From contig JACPFM010000040.1 in NCBI GenBank assembly GCA_016182965.1, forward strand, positions 43,833-107,832: a DNA stretch of 64,000 bases, read 5' to 3'. The stretch is from Deltaproteobacteria bacterium. GTDB taxonomy: Bacteria > Myxococcota_A > Polyangia > Polyangiales > JADJMO01. Below the pieces are notes generated by a model. The model made no database searches. It had not been told where the DNA came from and saw only the letters and a list, made by a program, of their open reading frames with translations. Of the stretch, positions 1-9,840 are shown piece after piece; the first letter of the stretch is position 1; every line of letters begins with the position of its first letter. Made by a program: the position numbers and the translations under genes.

Positions 1-144
1 GGAGGACCACCGAACCCGCCCGGAGGCGGACCACCCGGAGGACCACCGAACCCGCCCGGAGGCGGACCACCCGGAGGACCACCGAACCCGCCCGGAGGCG
101 GACCACCCGGAGGACCACCGAACCCGCCCGGAGGCGGACCGCCC
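1..144. repeat. 36-bp in-frame tandem repeat, 4 copies
   Basis: Four head-to-tail 36-bp units start at 1, 37, 73 and 109, with one base change in the last, and encode the 12-residue unit GGPPGGPPPGGF on the minus strand. The array continues beyond the left edge. There are no spacers between units, so this is a coding minisatellite, not a CRISPR array. Confidence 0.95.
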
Positions 145-752
145 GGAGGACCACCGAAGCCGGCCGGCGGAGCGCCGGGAGCTGCGGGCGGAGCGCCGGG
201 AGCGCCGAACGACTGCGCGTTCATGCCCTCGGGGGCGACCATGGTGCCCGCGAACTGGTTGGCCGCGCCGGCGCCGCCGGGCGGACCGAACTGCGCGCCA
301 GCGGGCGGACCGGCAGGAGGCGGACCACCGAACCCGGCCGGCGGACCGGCAGGAGGCGGACCACCGAACCCGGCCGGCGGACCGGCGGGCGGAGGCGGAC
401 CACCGAACCCGCCGCTCGGCGAGGCCGGAGGCGGCGCACCTGGAACACCAGGCGCAGCGGGCGGGCCCATGTTCGGTGCCATGCCGACCATCGTTCCCTT
501 GATGTTCGGCTTCGGCGGACCGGCGACCGGCGGCGCACCAGGCGCAGGCGGAGGCGGAGCGCCTGGAACACCAGGCGCAGGCGGAGGCGCGCCGGGCGCA
601 CCAGGGGCAGGCGGACCACCCGCCTGAGGCTGATTCATCATCAGCATCGTCCCCTTGAACTTCGGCGCGGCGCCTCCTTTGAGGTTGAAACCGCACTTCG
701 AGCACGACGCCGACGTATCGGGGTTTTGCGTACCGCAATTCGGGCAGAACAC
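1..752 (-). CDS. Zinc-ribbon, Pro/Gly-repeat protein with GTM motifs (3' end outside window)
   Basis: This gene starts at a GTG (750-752) with a GGGAGG ribosome site eight bases upstream and runs off the left edge, so only about 250 residues are visible. Residues 3-20 form a zinc ribbon (FCPNCG ... CSKCGF, two CxxC knuckles). The rest is a low-complexity Pro/Gly/Ala chain with three copies of a short GTM motif, at residues 34-36 (KFKGTML), 86-88 (NIKGTMV) and 169-171 (FAGTMV). The C-terminal part is made of GGPPGGPPPGGF units. No enzyme motif is seen. Such proteins are common in myxobacteria; a scaffold or phospho-acceptor role is a guess. Long readings of other frames here are shadows, because only this frame begins with a folded domain and a good ribosome site. 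Confidence 0.8.
   Translation of the reverse strand, partial: MFCPNCGTQNPDTSASCSKCGFNLKGGAAPKFKGTMLMMNQPQAGGPPAPGAPGAPPPAPGVPGAPPPPAPGAPPVAGPPKPNIKGTMVGMAPNMGPPAAPGVPGAPPPASPSGGFGGPPPPAGPPAGFGGPPPAGPPAGFGGPPPAGPPAGAQFGPPGGAGAANQFAGTMVAPEGMNAQSFGAPGAPPAAPGAPPAGFGGPPGGPPPGGFGGPPGGPPPGGFGGPPGGPPPGGFGGPPGGPPPGGFGGP
304..413. repeat. Second 36-bp in-frame repeat cluster, about 3 copies
   Basis: Units at 304-339 and 340-375 are identical; a third, with a 3-bp insertion, runs to about 413. They encode a variant of the same Pro/Gly repeat in the zinc-ribbon gene. The whole-codon spacing shows expansion under coding constraint. Confidence 0.9.
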
Positions 753-1070
753 CGCTCGCCTCCCTTGGTGAGCACGCGCGAACGAGATGGACGTAGGCAG
801 TGCCTCTGGCACCGGCCGCCGCGCGGAGCGCGCGTGAGACTACACGTACGGCGCCGCTCTTCACAAGCTCCATCGCGGGTTGCGAAACGTGTGCGTTCCG
901 TGCCCTTTTTTCGGCGGGTTTGCGCGCACTTCCCGCGCTTGACAGTCGACGTGACGCGCCACTAGCGTGCGCCCCGCCCTGCGGCTCGATCGGGGACACG
1001 AACGAGGTGAAGAGAGCCTCGCACGTGCGCTTCGAGCGCTCCGGGCCAGAGCCCAAAGGCCACCTGGACG
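753..1070. other. Divergent intergenic region between zinc-ribbon gene and nuoE
   Basis: This 318-bp gap separates two genes pointing away from each other. It holds the nuoE-side promoter candidate at 939-968 and a short T-run near 906-911. I see no RNA gene and no credible small ORF. Confidence 0.6.
939..968 (+). promoter_or_regulatory. Sigma-70-like promoter for the nuoE operon
   Basis: A perfect -35 box TTGACA (939-944) is followed after 18 bases by TAGCGT (963-968), which matches the -10 consensus at its first two positions and its last. Predicted transcription would start near 975, about 95 bases before nuoE. The -35 is strong and the -10 weak. Confidence 0.5.
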
Positions 1071-1571
1071 ATGCCCTTCGAACCGACACCCGACCTCGCG
1101 CGCGAGATCGACGACATCCTCACGCGCTACCCGAACAAGATGGCCGCCTGCATCCCCACGCTCCACGCGTGTCAGGCGCAGAACGGCTGGTGCTCCGAGG
1201 AGGTCATCGACTTCGTGTCGCGCCGCCTCGACCTGCCCACCGCGCACGTGAAAGGCGTGGTCACCTTCTACACGCTGTTCAACCAGCACCCGGTCGGCAA
1301 GCACCAGGTGTGGGTCTGCCGCACGCTGCCGTGCGCGCTGCGCGGCGGCGAGGATCTCCTCTCGCACTGCGAGAAGCGCCTGGGCATCCACCAGGGCGAG
1401 ACCACCAAAGACGGCCTCGTGACCCTGCGCTCCGCCGAGTGCCTCGCCTCGTGCGGCACCGCGCCGATGCTGCAGGTCGACAAGGACTACCACGAGAACC
1501 TCACCAAGGAGCGCGTGGACGAGATCCTCACGTCGCTCGGCGCGACGTTGCTCGGCGCGACGCTGAAGTGA
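1071..1571 (+). CDS. nuoE: NADH-quinone oxidoreductase subunit E (24 kDa)
   Basis: NuoE is part of the NADH-oxidising arm of respiratory complex I and carries the off-path [2Fe-2S] cluster N1a in a thioredoxin-like fold. All four ligands are visible: C83-x4-C88 (CRTLPC) and C124-x3-C128 (CLASC). At 166 residues it has the usual length. It is first in a run of nuo genes, 10 bp before nuoF. The ribosome site before the ATG is weak, but the N-terminal sequence fits the family. Confidence 0.95.
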   Translation: MPFEPTPDLAREIDDILTRYPNKMAACIPTLHACQAQNGWCSEEVIDFVSRRLDLPTAHVKGVVTFYTLFNQHPVGKHQVWVCRTLPCALRGGEDLLSHCEKRLGIHQGETTKDGLVTLRSAECLASCGTAPMLQVDKDYHENLTKERVDEILTSLGATLLGATLK

Positions 1572-1581
1572 GGGCACCACG

Positions 1582-2910
<1,329 letters not shown>

Positions 2911-2938
2911 TCGCGAACGGTCGGAAGGGGAAGGCGAA

Positions 2939-3532
2939 ATGGCTCAGGCCAACCTGCTCGAACAAATCTACTTCGCGCTCTGCGCGCTGCTCGCCGTCGC
3001 GGGCGCGATCGGGACCGTCGCGTTCCCGAACCCGATCCGCGGGGCGCTCTCGCTCCTGTTCTCGATCGTCGCGATCGCGGGGCTGTACCTCCAGCTCCAC
3101 GCGCCGTTCCTCGCGGCGATCCAGCTGATCGTCTACGCGGGCGCGGTCGTCGTCCTCTTCCTGTTCGTGATCATGCTGATCGGACCGGACGCGGTGCCGC
3201 CGAAGGACTCGCGCGCGCTGGTGGCGCGCGTCGGAGGAGGGGTCGCCGCCACGGCGATCTCGCTCCTGGTCCTGATGGTCCTCGCGAGGAAGACCTTCCC
3301 GCGCATCGCGCCGGCGCAGGCGGAGTTCGGGTCGGTCGAGTCGATCGGCGCGCTCCTCTTCACCGACTACCTCGTGCCGTTCGAGGTCGCCTCCTTCCTC
3401 CTGATGGTGGCGATCGTCGGCGCGGTGGCGGTGGCGCGCGGCAAGCAGCCCGACCCGCAGCTGGCCAAGGGCAAAACGCAAGAGCTGGTCCCGGCCGACG
3501 AGGCCGGGCTCAAGGACCGAGGTGAGCGATGA
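2939..3532 (+). CDS. nuoJ: NADH-quinone oxidoreductase subunit J
   Basis: NuoJ is a membrane-arm subunit with about five transmembrane helices and no cofactor. The 197-residue product shows the family core in its third helix (QLIVYAGAVVVLFLFVIML). The ATG at 2939 follows a purine-rich GAAGGGGAAGG site. Its stop overlaps the nuoK start (ATGA at 3529-3532), indicating translational coupling. The C-terminal tail (Lys/Glu-rich, about 25 residues) is polar. Confidence 0.94.
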   Translation: MAQANLLEQIYFALCALLAVAGAIGTVAFPNPIRGALSLLFSIVAIAGLYLQLHAPFLAAIQLIVYAGAVVVLFLFVIMLIGPDAVPPKDSRALVARVGGGVAATAISLLVLMVLARKTFPRIAPAQAEFGSVESIGALLFTDYLVPFEVASFLLMVAIVGAVAVARGKQPDPQLAKGKTQELVPADEAGLKDRGER

Positions 3533-3834
3533 TCCCGATCCCTGCGTTCCTGGTCCTGGCCGCCGTCCTCTTCGGGATCGGCGCCGTCGGGTTCCTCGTG
3601 CGCCGTAACGTGCTGGTCGCGCTCATGAGCATCGAGCTGATGCTCAACGCGATCAACCTCACGTTCGTCGCCTTCAACCGGGCGTACCCGCACCAGCACA
3701 CCGGTCAGATCACGTCGTTCTTCGTGATCGCGATCGCAGCCGCCGAAGCAGCAGTGGGCCTCGCCATCGTCCTCTCCTTCTTCCGCCTCCGGAAGACCGT
3801 GCGCTCCGACAGCGCCGACCTCCTGAAGAACTGA
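3529..3834 (+). CDS. nuoK: NADH-quinone oxidoreductase subunit K
   Basis: NuoK has three transmembrane helices and two conserved membrane Glu residues used in proton transfer. The product is 101 residues, the typical size. The first membrane Glu is in LMSIELMLNAINL and the second in AIAAAEAAVGLAIVL. The start overlaps the nuoJ stop by four bases; nuoL begins 3 bp downstream. Confidence 0.96.
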   Translation: MIPIPAFLVLAAVLFGIGAVGFLVRRNVLVALMSIELMLNAINLTFVAFNRAYPHQHTGQITSFFVIAIAAAEAAVGLAIVLSFFRLRKTVRSDSADLLKN

Positions 3835-3837
3835 CCG

Positions 3838-6615
3838 ATGGAACACACCTCCCTGTTCGCCAAACCCGACGACTGGTTCCTCCTCGGGATCATCCTCGGC
3901 CTGCCGCTGTACGGAGCGTTCTTCAACGGGGTCTTCGGCAAGCGCTTCGGCCGGAACATCGTGCGCGCCGTGGGCGTGGGCACCGTGGGGCTCAGCTTCC
4001 TCACCGCGGTCTTCACGTTCCTGCAGCTGCACAAGCTCCACCACCACGCCGAGGCCGCCGCCAAGCAGGCGTGGACGGCCGCGCACGCCGGTCAGGCGCT
4101 GCCCGCGGAGCCCCCCGTCGCCCCGAGCAAGCTCTCGTGGCTCGCGTGGAAGTGGATGTCCATGGCGACCGCCGGCGGAGACGGCCGCCTCGGCATCGAC
4201 GTGAAGTTCTCGGTCGACGAGCTCTCCGGCGTGATGATGCTCGTCGTCACCGGCGTCGGCTTCCTCATCCACCTCTACGCGTCGAGCTACATGGCGACGG
4301 ACCCGGGCTACCACCGGTTCTTCGCCTACCTGAACCTCTTCATCTTCTCGATGCTCACGCTGGTCCTCGGCGACAACCTGCCCATCCTCTTCGTCGGGTG
4401 GGAGGGCGTCGGGGCCTGCAGCTACCTCTTGATCGGCTTCTGGTTCGACAAGACCGAGAACGCCGCCGCCGGGCGCAAGGCCTTCATCGCCAACCGCATC
4501 GGCGACGTCGGCATGCTCATCGGCATGCTGCTCATCGGGTACTACGTCGGCGCCCTCGACTGGGACGGCATCAACGCCAACGCCGACCGGCTGCTCGACA
4601 GCTCCGCCCGCATCACCGTCTGGCAGAGCGGCGCCAAGATCATCACCATCAGCGCGGCGACCGCCGCCACGCTCGCGCTCTTCCTCGGGTGCACCGGCAA
4701 GAGCGCGCAGATCCCCCTCTACGTGTGGCTGCCCGACGCGATGGCCGGCCCAACGCCGGTCTCCGCGCTCATCCACGCGGCCACGATGGTCACGAGCGGC
4801 ATCTACCTGATCGCCCGCCTCAACGTGGTGTTCGCGCTCTCGCCGTTCACCATGATGATCGTCGCGATCACCGGCGCGCTCACCGCGCTGTTCGCCGCGA
4901 CCATCGGCCTCGTGCAGAACGACATCAAGAAGGTCCTCGCGTACTCCACCGTCAGCCAGCTCGGGTTCATGTTCCTGGGCGTCGGCGTCGGCGCGTTCGG
5001 CATGGGCTTCTTCCACGTCTTCACGCACGCCTTCTTCAAGGCCTGCTTGTTCCTCGGCGCCGGGTCGGTCATCCACGCGATGCACGCGCGGGTGCACGAC
5101 GACGTCGCGTCGCAGGACATGCGGAACATGGGCGGCATGAAGAAGTACATGCCGTGGACCTACCTGGCGATGGGGGCCTCCACGTTCGCCATCGCCGGCT
5201 TCCCGTTCACCTCCGGGTTCTTCTCGAAGGACGGCATCCTCTTCAAGACCTGGGGCAACGAGGTCCTGCATCCATACGCCGCGACGGCGAAGGCGATGCT
5301 CGCGAGCCCCGAGTGCAAGGCGGCGCCGCAGAGCGCGAAGTGCCAGGCGTTCGCCAACGCGATCCCGCAGTACTTCCACGCGCCGGCGTGGGTCGGCAAG
5401 GTGTTGTTCGTCGTCGGCATCCTCGCCGCGACGATGACCGCCTTCTACATGTTCCGCCTGATGTTCAAGACGTTCTGGGGCGACTTCCGCGGGTGGGCCG
5501 TCGATCCGACGGCGCGCCTGTCGCTCAACCCGTTCGAGAACGTCGAGCCGCTCGACGACGGCGACACCGGCTACGGCCTCGCCATCACGACGCAGGCGCA
5601 CGGTCAGCACCCGCACGGCACCCCCGAGCACGAGGAGACCGACGCGCGCGACCTCATCGAGGGCGATCGCGTCGAAGCGCACGACGTGCACGGCCACGAG
5701 GAGCACGGCGGCCACCACCACGAGGACCTGACCATCCCCGCCGCGCCGCCCGCCGAGGCGCCGTGGCAGATGACCGTCCCGGTGGCGATCCTCGGCGTGC
5801 TCGCGCTCTTCGCGGGTCTCCTCTACGCCGAGCCGCTGCGCATCGAGCCGATGGGGCACTGGCTGTCGCCGGTGTTCGGCAAGGTGGTCGGCAAAACGGT
5901 GACCATGTCCGAGGCCGCGCACCACCTCGAGTGGCCGCTCATGGGCCCGGGCGTGCTCGCCTTCGCGGTCGGCTCCTTCGTCGCCTGGCTCTGGTACGTC
6001 AAGCAGAACGAGGCGACGCCGAAGAAGCTCGCGGCCGAGTGGCCGAAGCTGCACCGCGCCGCCTACAACAAGTGGTACGTCGACGAGATCTACGACGCGA
6101 CCGTCATCGGCGGCGCCGACGCCCTCGCCGACGGCGCCGCGCTCATGGACGCGTGGGTGGTCGACGGCATCATCGCCAAGCTCACCGCGCTCGTCGCCAA
6201 CGGGCTCGGGGCGCTCCTGCGGATGTTCCAGACGGGCGTCGTGCACGTCTACGGAGGCATCCTCGCCATCGGCACGCTCGGGATGTTCCTCTTCTTCGTG
6301 CGGCCGCACCCCGACGCGGCCGTCGCGAAGGAAGGCGACACCTACACGCTCGAGGCCGCACCGGGCATCGGGTACGAGTACAAGTGGGACGTCGACGGTC
6401 AGGGCGACAAGGAGTTCCAGACCGGCGACGGCGCCCTGAAGCGCAGCGTCCAAGTCCCGCTCGACGCGACGAAGAAGGTCACCCTCGAGGTGAAGAACTC
6501 CTTCGGGCGCACCGCGACCCGCACCTTCACGCTGACCAACCCGAAGCCCGCGCCGCTGCCGACCGTCGGCATGCCGGGCGCCGCGCCGCGTCCTCCGACG
6601 ACGGCGGGGCACTGA
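3838..6615 (+). CDS. nuoL: NADH-quinone oxidoreductase subunit L, with His-rich insert and C-terminal Ig/PKD-like extension
   Basis: NuoL is the distal antiporter-like proton-pumping subunit. The core motifs are normal: GWEGVGACSYLLIGFW, PLYVWLPDAMAGPTPVSALIHA and KKVLAYSTVSQLGFM. At 925 residues it is about 270 longer than usual. Residues about 582-643 form a charged insert with 11 His residues in under 50. After the last membrane helix (GILAIGTLGMFLFFV) an extra domain of about 100 residues follows (TYTLEAAPGIGYEYKWDVDG ... TRTFTLTN), whose beta-strand pattern resembles an Ig/PKD fold, and then a Pro-rich end. If the helix count is the usual 16, this domain lies outside the inner membrane. 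The nuoM start is 10 bp downstream. Confidence 0.93.
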   Translation: MEHTSLFAKPDDWFLLGIILGLPLYGAFFNGVFGKRFGRNIVRAVGVGTVGLSFLTAVFTFLQLHKLHHHAEAAAKQAWTAAHAGQALPAEPPVAPSKLSWLAWKWMSMATAGGDGRLGIDVKFSVDELSGVMMLVVTGVGFLIHLYASSYMATDPGYHRFFAYLNLFIFSMLTLVLGDNLPILFVGWEGVGACSYLLIGFWFDKTENAAAGRKAFIANRIGDVGMLIGMLLIGYYVGALDWDGINANADRLLDSSARITVWQSGAKIITISAATAATLALFLGCTGKSAQIPLYVWLPDAMAGPTPVSALIHAATMVTSGIYLIARLNVVFALSPFTMMIVAITGALTALFAATIGLVQNDIKKVLAYSTVSQLGFMFLGVGVGAFGMGFFHVFTHAFFKACLFLGAGSVIHAMHARVHDDVASQDMRNMGGMKKYMPWTYLAMGASTFAIAGFPFTSGFFSKDGILFKTWGNEVLHPYAATAKAMLASPECKAAPQSAKCQAFANAIPQYFHAPAWVGKVLFVVGILAATMTAFYMFRLMFKTFWGDFRGWAVDPTARLSLNPFENVEPLDDGDTGYGLAITTQAHGQHPHGTPEHEETDARDLIEGDRVEAHDVHGHEEHGGHHHEDLTIPAAPPAEAPWQMTVPVAILGVLALFAGLLYAEPLRIEPMGHWLSPVFGKVVGKTVTMSEAAHHLEWPLMGPGVLAFAVGSFVAWLWYVKQNEATPKKLAAEWPKLHRAAYNKWYVDEIYDATVIGGADALADGAALMDAWVVDGIIAKLTALVANGLGALLRMFQTGVVHVYGGILAIGTLGMFLFFVRPHPDAAVAKEGDTYTLEAAPGIGYEYKWDVDGQGDKEFQTGDGALKRSVQVPLDATKKVTLEVKNSFGRTATRTFTLTNPKPAPLPTVGMPGAAPRPPTTAGH

Positions 6616-6625
6616 GGTAGGGACG

Positions 6626-8461
6626 ATGAACACGCAACAGGCAGTCGCCGACAACGCCCACGCGCTCCAGCCGCTCGCCGCGTTCGCCGCCAAGTCTTGG
6701 CCGGTCATCGCCGCCGGCGCCGCCGGCGCGCTGGTGCCCCGGCGCGAGTCGCGCACCGAGCGCTTCTGGTTCGCCGTCGCGGCGGCGCTCACCGTGCTGT
6801 TCGTGATGCTGCTCTGGCCCGACGCCGCCAAGGTCGCCGAAGAGGCGGTCGCGCCGGCGGCGGAGGGTCCGGCCTATCCGCACCTGATCTCCTGGCTGAT
6901 CTTCATCCCGGTCATCGGCTCGGCGGTCGTGCTGTTCACGCCGCGTCAGGCGACGCGCGCGGTGCAGCTCGTCACGATGCTCACGATGGCGGCGGAGCTC
7001 GGGGCCACGGCCCTGCTCTTCAAGGTCCCCATCCAAGAGGGCAAGTGGTGGCTCGAGGAGAGCGTCCAGTGGATCCCCTCGTGGGGCATCAAGTACCACG
7101 TGGCGCTCGACGGCATCAGCTTCTGGCTGATCGTCCTGACCAGCGTGCTCACGCCCGTCGCGGTGTGGGTCTCGTACGGCTCGATCCACACCCGCCTCAA
7201 GGATTTCTCCTTCGCGTTCCTCATGCTGCAGGGGGCGATGGTCGGCTCGCTCGTCGCGATCGATCTCTTCCTCTTCTACGTGATGTGGGAGGCGATGCTC
7301 ATCCCGATGTACGTGCTCATCGGGGTGTGGGGCGGCGTCGATCGCGTCAAGGCGGCGATCAAGTTCTTCCTCTACACGATGGCCGGCAGCATGCTGATGC
7401 TGGTCGCCATCCTGTGGCTGGTGTTCAAGTACAAGTCGCTCGCCGGCACGCCGTCGTTCGACCTCGAGGACCTGCAGCGGCTCGGCCTGCCGCTGGCGGC
7501 GCAGAAGTGGCTCTTCGCCGGCTTCGCGCTCGCGTTCCTCATCAAGGTCCCGATGTTCCCGGTGCACACGTGGTTGCCCGACGCGCACACGCAGGCGCCG
7601 ACGGGCGGCTCGATCATCCTGGCCGCGGTGCTCCTCAAGCTCGGATCGTACGGCTACATCCGGTTCGGCATGGGGCTGTTCCCGCACGCCGCGCACGACG
7701 CGGGCGCCACGCTCGCGGGCGTCGCGGTGGTCGGCGGGATCATCTACGGCGCGCTCTGCGCGTTGAAGCAGAACGACGTCAAGCGCCTGGTCGCCTACTC
7801 GTCGGTCAGCCACCTCGGGTACGTGATGCTCGGCATCTTCGCCTGCAATCCGGCGTCGATGGAGGGCTCCATCCTCCAGATGGTCAACCACGGCATCTCC
7901 ACCGGCGCGCTCTTCCTCCTCGTCGGCGTCATCTACGATCGCCGCCACACGCGCGAGGTCGGCGAGTACGGCGGCATCGCCAAGGTGATGCCCTGGTTCG
8001 CCGCGGTGTGGGTCATCGTCACCTTCTCCTCGATCGGTCTGCCCGGCACCAACGGGTTCATCGGCGAGTGGCTGGTGATCAGCGGCGCGTTCATGTCGCA
8101 CGGCACGCTCGGGCAGTGGGGCCGCTCGCAGGCGATCGGCGCCGCGGTCGGCGTCATCCTCGGCGCGGCCTACATGCTGACCGTCACGCAGAAGGTGTTC
8201 TACGGGCCGCTCGACAACCCGAAGAACAAGCACCTGCCCGACCTCACGCGCCGCGAGTCGATCGCGCTCGCGCCGCTCATCGTGCTGATCTTCGCGATCG
8301 GCCTGTTCCCGCGCGTGTTCACCGAGCCGATGCACGCGAGCGTCGCTCCGTTCATCCAGAGCTTCAACGCGAAGTGGCGCGCGCCTGCGCCGGAGAAACC
8401 GGTGTTGGCCCCAGCCCCTGAACCCGCCGCGGGCGCTGCCGCCGCGAAGCCCGTGGAGTGA
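6626..8461 (+). CDS. nuoM: NADH-quinone oxidoreductase subunit M
   Basis: NuoM is the middle antiporter-like proton-pumping subunit. Recognisable segments are WEAMLIPMYVLIGVWGG, FPVHTWLPDAHTQAPTGGS and KRLVAYSSVSHLGYVMLG. The protein has 611 residues, longer than the usual 500. It carries about 80 extra N-terminal residues with two hydrophobic stretches and an Ala/Pro-rich tail of about 30. The ribosome site GGTAGGG precedes the ATG. nuoN follows at once. Confidence 0.95.
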   Translation: MNTQQAVADNAHALQPLAAFAAKSWPVIAAGAAGALVPRRESRTERFWFAVAAALTVLFVMLLWPDAAKVAEEAVAPAAEGPAYPHLISWLIFIPVIGSAVVLFTPRQATRAVQLVTMLTMAAELGATALLFKVPIQEGKWWLEESVQWIPSWGIKYHVALDGISFWLIVLTSVLTPVAVWVSYGSIHTRLKDFSFAFLMLQGAMVGSLVAIDLFLFYVMWEAMLIPMYVLIGVWGGVDRVKAAIKFFLYTMAGSMLMLVAILWLVFKYKSLAGTPSFDLEDLQRLGLPLAAQKWLFAGFALAFLIKVPMFPVHTWLPDAHTQAPTGGSIILAAVLLKLGSYGYIRFGMGLFPHAAHDAGATLAGVAVVGGIIYGALCALKQNDVKRLVAYSSVSHLGYVMLGIFACNPASMEGSILQMVNHGISTGALFLLVGVIYDRRHTREVGEYGGIAKVMPWFAAVWVIVTFSSIGLPGTNGFIGEWLVISGAFMSHGTLGQWGRSQAIGAAVGVILGAAYMLTVTQKVFYGPLDNPKNKHLPDLTRRESIALAPLIVLIFAIGLFPRVFTEPMHASVAPFIQSFNAKWRAPAPEKPVLAPAPEPAAGAAAAKPVE

Positions 8462-8466
8462 CCACG

Positions 8467-9840
8467 ATGTCCATCTGGTTCGCCCTCTCTCCGCTCCTGA
8501 TCCTCACCTTCGGGGTGCTCGGCCTCATGCTGGCCGACGCGTTCTCGAAGCGTCACAGCGATCTCGCCCTCGGCTCGTTCATCACCTTCTTCGGCGCGGG
8601 CCTCATGGCCATCGGGCTGTGGATCATGGGTGGTGTGCCCGCCGAGGTCGCGGCCAAGGTCGCGCCCTGGATCATCCTCGACAAATTCACGCTGTTCTTC
8701 ACCGCGACGCTCTGCCTCGGCGGAGCGATCTCGTCGCTGCTCGCCGGCGGGTACCTGCCCGAGCACGACCTCGATCGCGGCGAGTTCTACGCGCTGATGC
8801 TCCTGTCGGCGATCGGCGCGGTGCTCCTCGCGGCCGCCGGCGAGATCCTCGCGCTCTTCATCGGGCTCGAGACGATGTCGCTCGGCGTCTACGCGATGAC
8901 CGCGTTCCGCCGCACCAACCCGCGCAGCGCCGAGGGCGCGCTCAAGTACTTCCTCCTCGGGTCGTTCGCGGCGGCGCTCATGCTCTACGGCGGCGCGCTG
9001 CTCTACGGCGCCACCGGCACCACCACGCTGGTCGGCATCCGCGACGCGCTCACCGGCGGGCAGTTCGGCAGCCTGCGCGATCCGTCGCGCCTGCCGACGG
9101 TCGTCCTGTCGATGGTGTTCATCCTGGTCGGGCTCGCGTTCAAGATCTCCGCGGTCCCCTTCCACATGTGGACGCCCGACGCCTACCAGGGCGCGCCCAC
9201 GCCGGCGACCGCGTTCATGTCGGTCGTCGTCAAGGGCGCCGCGCTCGCCACCATGATGCGCGTGATGCTCGTGGCCTTCGGCGACAAGGCGTCGGCCTCG
9301 TGGTCGAGCGGCTGGCCGCCGGTCGTCGCGGGTCTCGCCATCGCGACGATGGTCGTCGCGAACCTCATCGCGATCCGTCAGGAGAACGTCAAGCGCATGC
9401 TCGCGTACTCGAGCATCGCGCACGCGGGCTACCTGCTCGTCGGCCTCGTCGCCGCGTGGGGGCAGGGCGACCCCGCGGTCGCCGCCGAAGGGCGCGCCGC
9501 GCTCCTGTTCTACATCCTCCAGTACACCGTCACGACGGCCGGCGCGTTCGGCGCGCTGATCCTCTGCGGCTCGCGCGGTCGCGAGGCGGTCACCTACGAG
9601 GGCCTCTCCGGCCTCGGTCGGCGCCACCCGGCGGCGGCCCTGGCCGCGTACTACTACCTGCGCGTGCTCGTGCACCTCTACATGCGCGAGCCGGCGCCGG
9701 GCGCGCCGCAGGCGATCCCGATGCGCTCGGGGTACGTCTACGCCGCGCTGCTCATCTCGGCGGCGCTCTTGCTCTACTTCGGCATCATGCCGGGGCGCTC
9801 GCTGGAGATGGCGGTCGCGGCCGCGAAGTCGCTCGGATGA
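8467..9840 (+). CDS. nuoN: NADH-quinone oxidoreductase subunit N, with apparent loss of helices 11-12
   Basis: NuoN is the proximal antiporter-like subunit of complex I. The first 385 residues are normal, with membrane Lys residues in LKYFLLGSF, FKISAVPFHMWTPDAYQGAP and VVVKGAALATMMR. At residues 387-395 (9625-9651) the sequence jumps from HPAAALA straight to AYYYLRV. About 50 residues that other NuoN proteins have here are absent, including the SLAGIPPTxGFxGKF region with the broken-helix Lys (K395 in E. coli). The frame is kept. The ATG at 8467 is chosen over GTG 8458 because GGAG at 8454-8457 spaces well only with the ATG. Could be real or an assembly collapse. Confidence 0.9.
   Translation: MSIWFALSPLLILTFGVLGLMLADAFSKRHSDLALGSFITFFGAGLMAIGLWIMGGVPAEVAAKVAPWIILDKFTLFFTATLCLGGAISSLLAGGYLPEHDLDRGEFYALMLLSAIGAVLLAAAGEILALFIGLETMSLGVYAMTAFRRTNPRSAEGALKYFLLGSFAAALMLYGGALLYGATGTTTLVGIRDALTGGQFGSLRDPSRLPTVVLSMVFILVGLAFKISAVPFHMWTPDAYQGAPTPATAFMSVVVKGAALATMMRVMLVAFGDKASASWSSGWPPVVAGLAIATMVVANLIAIRQENVKRMLAYSSIAHAGYLLVGLVAAWGQGDPAVAAEGRAALLFYILQYTVTTAGAFGALILCGSRGREAVTYEGLSGLGRRHPAAALAAYYYLRVLVHLYMREPAPGAPQAIPMRSGYVYAALLISAALLLYFGIMPGRSLEMAVAAAKSLG

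Noticed and set aside
1-144. Tandem 36-bp units that resemble CRISPR repeats in length
   Set aside because: The units abut with no unique spacers and encode a Pro/Gly repeat in frame, so this is coding repeat expansion.
221-627. Open frames on both strands rich in Arg/Leu or Pro/Gly
   Set aside because: They are other-frame readings of the repeat region of the zinc-ribbon gene, which alone has a folded domain and a ribosome site.
3367-6831. A minus-strand open frame of over 1100 codons across nuoJ-L
   Set aside because: Its translation is a mirror-like Arg/Glu/Asp/His-rich string with no domain, lying wholly opposite strong nuo genes; GC-rich DNA produces such frames.
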